From contig JAQSCO010000007.1 of NCBI GenBank assembly GCA_029945445.1, positions 1 to 62,353 of the forward strand: a stretch of DNA of 62,353 nucleotides, written 5' to 3'. This DNA comes from Lacunisphaera sp. (GTDB lineage: Bacteria; Verrucomicrobiota; Verrucomicrobiia; Opitutales; Opitutaceae). A program made the position numbers and the translations under genes. The notes beneath the pieces were generated by a model, which saw only the letters and a list, made by a program, of their open reading frames with translations, did not search any database and was not told the origin of the DNA. Every line of letters starts with the position of its first letter. Position 1 is the stretch's first letter. Shown here piece by piece: positions 59,418 to 62,353 of this stretch.

Positions 59418-59483
59418 TCGGACTCTCCCCGGCGAAGATCCCACGCTCCTGCCTTCGGAAAATACTCGGGCTAAATACTCCCC

Positions 59484-60266
59484 ATGCTGTCCAATAAAGT
59501 GGCTCTGATTACGGGCTCCACCAGTGGCATTGGACTTGGCTTGGCGCGCGAATTTGCGCGCCAAGGGATCCACGTGATGCTGCATGGCTTGGGCGAGCCG
59601 GGCGAGGCGGAGCGCTTGCGAAAGAGTTTAGCGGAGGAAACGGGCGTGAAGGTAAGTTATGATGATGCCGATCTAAGGACCCCGGAGAAAGTCGCCGGGT
59701 TGGTCGCCAAAACCGAGCAGCTATTCGGTTCGCTGGATATCTTGGTCAACAATGCGGGCATCCAGCATGTAGCGGCAGTCGAGGAATTCCCTTTGGAGCG
59801 CTGGAATGCGATTCAGGATATCGTCCTCAACTCCAGTTTTCACGCCATCCGGGCGGCGGTGCCTGGCATGAAGCGGCGGGGCTGGGGCCGGATCATCAAT
59901 ATTGTCTCAGCCCATGGCCTGGTGGCGTCGCCTTTCAAGAGTGCTTATGTGGCCGCGAAGCATGGTCTCGTTGGTCTCACCAAGACGGTGGCGCTGGAAC
60001 TCGCCGAAGTTTCGATTACTTGTAACGCGATTTGTCCAGGCTATGTTCGCACGCCATTGGTGGAGGGCCAATTGGAGGCGCAGGCCAAAACTCGCGGCCT
60101 TTCGCGGGATCAAGTCATTCGTGAGGTGATTCTCGCGGCGCAACCGACACGGCGCTTCATTGAGGTGGAGGAAATTGCCGCCCTCGCCGTCTTTCTCTGC
60201 GGGGAGCAAGCCCGCTCGATCACGGGTGCCGCCATCCCAGTGGACGGAGGGTGGACTGCCCGCTGA
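59484..60266 (+). CDS. 3-hydroxybutyrate dehydrogenase-like SDR
   Basis: 260 residues of the D-3-hydroxybutyrate dehydrogenase subgroup: 'VALITGSTSGIGLGLAREF', 'LVNNAGIQHVAAVEEFPLER', 'INIVSAHGLVASPFKSAY' (Ser) and 'YVAAKHGLVGLTKTVALEL' (Tyr-Lys), and 'AICPGYVRTPLVEGQ'. The 'NAGIQHVA.VEEFP' and 'FH' stretch are characteristic of BDH. It would interconvert D-3-hydroxybutyrate and acetoacetate with NAD, or a related hydroxy acid. It is 66 bases after the AraC gene, so could be in the same transcript. BDH assignment is good as a family, moderate as substrate. Confidence 0.85.
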   Translation: MLSNKVALITGSTSGIGLGLAREFARQGIHVMLHGLGEPGEAERLRKSLAEETGVKVSYDDADLRTPEKVAGLVAKTEQLFGSLDILVNNAGIQHVAAVEEFPLERWNAIQDIVLNSSFHAIRAAVPGMKRRGWGRIINIVSAHGLVASPFKSAYVAAKHGLVGLTKTVALELAEVSITCNAICPGYVRTPLVEGQLEAQAKTRGLSRDQVIREVILAAQPTRRFIEVEEIAALAVFLCGEQARSITGAAIPVDGGWTAR

Positions 60267-60707
60267 TTTCCTCACAGGGTGCCGCGACCAAGGGCATCGG
60301 AGGATCTTGCCGAATGTCCGCGTGGACGTTGGGGCTTCAGCAACGAAGGCAATCGAGCCGCCGGCAATAGCGCGGCAACCACGAGCCGCAGCTAGGCTGA
60401 AGAATGGAAACTATATTATGCGCGATCCCGATCGCCCAGGCATGCCCGTCGCAAGGGTGGGCCATGGTATTCCGGCCGGAAAAAATGCGCCAGGTGGATC
60501 CGTCGATCACCTGGTAGGAAGGATCACCGCGCATGAAATCAGCGGATGGCACGGGTGGGCGATGTCGTTTCCACCATGATGTGGCCGCGAATGCTGAAGC
60601 TGTATCCTTGGGCCAAAAAATCCTCTTGTTGACCGGCGCTCAGTTTCCCCATGATTCGTGAGCCGGCCGACTGATCGCGGCCATTTCCCCATCCCAACCA
60701 CCGTAAT
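60267..60707. other. 441-base gap with possible gene remnant
   Basis: No intact gene. On the minus strand, an ATG at 60652 opens 'MGKLSAGQQEDFLAQGYSF', a beginning reminiscent of phytanoyl-CoA dioxygenase-like proteins, but the frame stops at 60539. Another minus frame (60552-60337) continues with 'GDPSYQVIDGSTWRIFSGRN', which also looks protein-like. A frameshifted remnant is possible; so is chance. The right end contains the promoter for 60708. Confidence 0.35.
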
Positions 60708-61610
60708 ATGAAGAAACAGCGCATTGGAATTGTCGGAGTCGGGCGCATGGGCGCCAACATGGCCCGTCGCCTCAAGGAAGTCGGTTACCCCGTCACGGCG
60801 GTCTACGATGTGCGCCCGGCGGCCGCGACCAGCCTCGCGCATGAACTCGGTTCCAAGCGAGAGAGTCGATTGGCGGCGGTGACTGCGGCGGCCGACGTGA
60901 TTTTCACCGTGGTCACCGACGACCGGGCCCAGTTGCAGGTCTTTTCTAATCCGAAGGACAACCTGCTGATCGGGGCCTCGGGCAAGACCTTCGTGAATTG
61001 CGCCACCCTGTTGCCCGCGACCCACATGACGGTGGCACGCTTGGCAAAAAAAGCCGGGGCGCAGGCGCTCGAGGCCTGCATGGCTTCGAGTATCAACCAG
61101 GCGCGGGCCGGGACCCTTTATCTGATGTGTGCCGGGGATAAATCGACCTTCGATCGCATCAAGCCGCTGCTCGCGCAGCTGAGTGACCGCGGGAAACTCA
61201 TGCGCTACATGGGTCCGGCCGGCCACGCCGCCAAGGTCAAGGCGCTGGTCAACATGGTCATGAACATCAATACGGCGGGCTTGGCGGAGGGGTTGGGTCT
61301 CGCCTCGGCCTTGGGCCTTGACCTGCCGCTGGTCATGGAGGTGTTCGCCCAAACCGGGGCGAACTCGCGCATCCTGGCCACCGACGGGGACGACATGGTC
61401 AACCGGGAACATTCGTGTTTCTTCAGCGCGCGGCATGCAGCCAAAGACAGCAACATTGCGCTGGCTCTCGCACGAAACGCGAAACTCAGGCTGCCACTGG
61501 CGAGCGCAACTTACCGCCAGTATGTCAGGATGATCCGACTCGGACTGGGGGAGCTGGACAAGTCGGGCATCGCGGAACTCACGTTCAAGGGCCGGAAGGG
61601 GCGGGCTTGA
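60708..61610 (+). CDS. 3-hydroxyisobutyrate dehydrogenase-like oxidoreductase
   Basis: 300 residues of the 6PGDH/HIBDH superfamily. Rossmann start 'IGIVGVGRMGANMARRLKEV', 'YDVRPAAA', 'VIFTVVTDDRAQLQVF' and the catalytic Lys region 'GHAAKVKALVNMVMN'. The substrate-binding stretch normally near 'DAPVSGG' reads 'LEACMASSINQARAGTLYLM', so its specificity departs from ordinary HIBDH or tartronate semialdehyde reductase. It oxidises or reduces a beta-hydroxy acid with NAD(P). Located 441 bases after the BDH-like gene, so likely independently transcribed. Confidence 0.86.
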   Translation: MKKQRIGIVGVGRMGANMARRLKEVGYPVTAVYDVRPAAATSLAHELGSKRESRLAAVTAAADVIFTVVTDDRAQLQVFSNPKDNLLIGASGKTFVNCATLLPATHMTVARLAKKAGAQALEACMASSINQARAGTLYLMCAGDKSTFDRIKPLLAQLSDRGKLMRYMGPAGHAAKVKALVNMVMNINTAGLAEGLGLASALGLDLPLVMEVFAQTGANSRILATDGDDMVNREHSCFFSARHAAKDSNIALALARNAKLRLPLASATYRQYVRMIRLGLGELDKSGIAELTFKGRKGRA

Positions 61611-61695
61611 AACGACCGATCCTGCGACATATCGCCGCCAGCTGGTCAATGGGGCCCGATTTTTTGAGCGAGTCGGGTAGGGCCGCCTGATCTGC

Positions 61696-62353
61696 TCAGA
61701 GTCCGAGTTCGTGCTGGGCTTCGGTCATCATGGGGTGCTCGAAAGCGCTCGCGTAGGCCTCGAGGGTGCCGGCCCGGAGCCGCAGCTTGCGTCCGGCACT
61801 CCGCCACTTGGTCACCGCACCGATTACCTCCCGCAGGATCAGCCGGGCTTCCTTGGCCTTTAGGCCAAAGCGGGGTGCGGCCGTCAGGGCCGCGGCCATC
61901 GAAAACTCCGCGGAGGTTTCGGCAATCGGGGTCTTGGTCGTCTGGGCCCGGTCGATCTCCGGCACGGGATTGAGGTCATAAGCGGGCGACAAGGCCCAGC
62001 GGCCGGGTGCCCGCATGAGGAAGCCGTGGTTGCGCAGGTGATCGTCATAGTTGCTGGCCAGCAGCGAAAATACCAGCCGCCGCCAGAGTTCCCGGAGGTC
62101 CCCCGGCACGTCGTGGCCGAACTGCCGGATGCCGTCGGCCAGCAGAGTGTAGGCGCCGGGTTCGCCCGGCGCCAAGCCGAGGAGCGTGGCGCCCGAGATG
62201 AACGGTATCCGCCGGCCCTCGGCCCGGTCGAAGCGCGCGAGGGCCGAGACCTGGCGCAAGCCGATGGGCACGAGAAGGTGGCTGGCCGTCCGGATGCCGG
62301 CGGCCTGGGCCAAGGTAAGGGCGAGGATCTCCCCGGCCGCGATGTCCCGGGTG
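61696..62353 (-). CDS. HipA-type serine/threonine kinase, partial (N-terminus beyond right edge)
   Basis: The C-terminal 219 residues are visible, open to the right edge. HipA kinase motifs: 'FSLLASNYDDHLRNHGFL' with the catalytic Asp in the N-x-D-D-H stretch, and 'WALSPAYDLNP' with the metal-binding Asp (DxN of the HipA fold). HipA proteins phosphorylate tRNA synthetases or translation factors and pair with an upstream HipB antitoxin; the partner, if any, would lie outside the window. The frame reads through at 62352 (ending TRDIAAGEILALT...), so the start is not in the window. Unrelated to the catabolic genes. Confidence 0.85.
   Translation of the reverse strand, partial: TRDIAAGEILALTLAQAAGIRTASHLLVPIGLRQVSALARFDRAEGRRIPFISGATLLGLAPGEPGAYTLLADGIRQFGHDVPGDLRELWRRLVFSLLASNYDDHLRNHGFLMRAPGRWALSPAYDLNPVPEIDRAQTTKTPIAETSAEFSMAAALTAAPRFGLKAKEARLILREVIGAVTKWRSAGRKLRLRAGTLEAYASAFEHPMMTEAQHELGL

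Noticed and set aside
1..62353. CRISPR arrays, insertion sequences, tRNA/rRNA genes, prophage or integrase signals
   Set aside because: I looked for direct repeats, transposase motifs, cloverleaf sequences and rRNA stretches and found none that I could support. A short tRNA could still be missed by eye.

Overview
The window is a GC-rich, gene-dense chromosomal segment devoted almost entirely to uptake and breakdown of carbohydrates and sugar acids. The best taxonomic guess is a free-living Verrucomicrobiota of the Opitutaceae type. This rests on a TonB receptor whose N-terminus has the 'LPAFEVQSSKDKGY' style seen in that group, many secreted CAZyme-like proteins, many Gfo/Idh/MocA and SDR oxidoreductases, and start codons that mostly lack a Shine-Dalgarno sequence. 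I saw no rRNA, tRNA, CRISPR array, transposase or prophage gene. The taxonomy is inference.

Layout. (1) 1-303: 5' part of an RraA-family gene on the minus strand. (2) 827-4343, plus: rhmD (L-rhamnonate dehydratase), rhmT (rhamnonate-type MFS permease) and a secreted HEAT-like protein. (3) 4588-11370, plus: amidohydrolase, DapA/NanA-family aldolase, two sialidase-fold (Asp-box) proteins, a second amidohydrolase and a secreted beta-propeller glycosidase-like protein. (4) 18826-11403, minus: two Gfo/Idh/MocA dehydrogenases, a putative diiron ferritin-like protein, an HpcH/HpaI (RhmA-like) aldolase, three SDRs and a CBM9-like protein. (5) 18957-19703: a GntR/FadR-type regulator. (6) 20159-22435, plus: TIM-barrel isomerase/epimerase, YhcH/NanQ-type protein, SDR. 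(7) 26563-22508, minus: amidohydrolase, SDR, D-threonine-aldolase-like PLP enzyme, MFS permease. (8) 26798-34003, plus: class III aminotransferase, MlrC (M81), RidA, FAH hydrolase, 3-hydroxyacyl-CoA-dehydrogenase-like enzyme, SMP-30 lactonase, SolA-like FAD oxidase. (9) 34260-44350, plus: Gfo/Idh, zinc dehydrogenase, GH51 arabinofuranosidase, a duplicated pair of unclassified secreted TIM-barrel proteins, a GATase-like protein and a paralogue of the propeller glycosidase. (10) 55678-44372, minus: MFS, GH32-like, GH5-like, Asp-box protein, L-arabinose-isomerase-like enzyme, GH39-like, RhaT and a class V aminotransferase-like protein. (11) 56019-58151 TonB receptor with a textbook terminator, then an AraC regulator, a 3-hydroxybutyrate-dehydrogenase-like SDR, a 3-hydroxyisobutyrate-dehydrogenase-like protein, and a truncated HipA-type kinase at the right edge.

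How it may work together. The same palindrome, TGTATACA, sits in four intergenic regions: upstream of rhmD, upstream of the GntR gene (shared with the divergent aldolase/SDR operon), upstream of the TIM-barrel/YhcH operon, and between the divergent operons at 26.6 kb. I read these as operators of the local GntR protein, which would tie blocks 2, 4, 6, 7 and 8 into one regulon. The chemistry fits a non-phosphorylative deoxyhexonate route: rhamnose uptake (RhaT), oxidation by SDR, MDR or Gfo enzymes, lactone opening by SMP-30 or amidohydrolase enzymes, dehydration by RhmD, then either RhmA-like aldolase cleavage or SDR oxidation plus FAH hydrolysis. Alongside it lies an unusual amine-processing module (SolA-like oxidase with RidA, two PLP enzymes, MlrC) for which I know no characterised pathway. 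The dehydratase, permease, regulator and folds are well supported. Substrates of most other enzymes are inferred.
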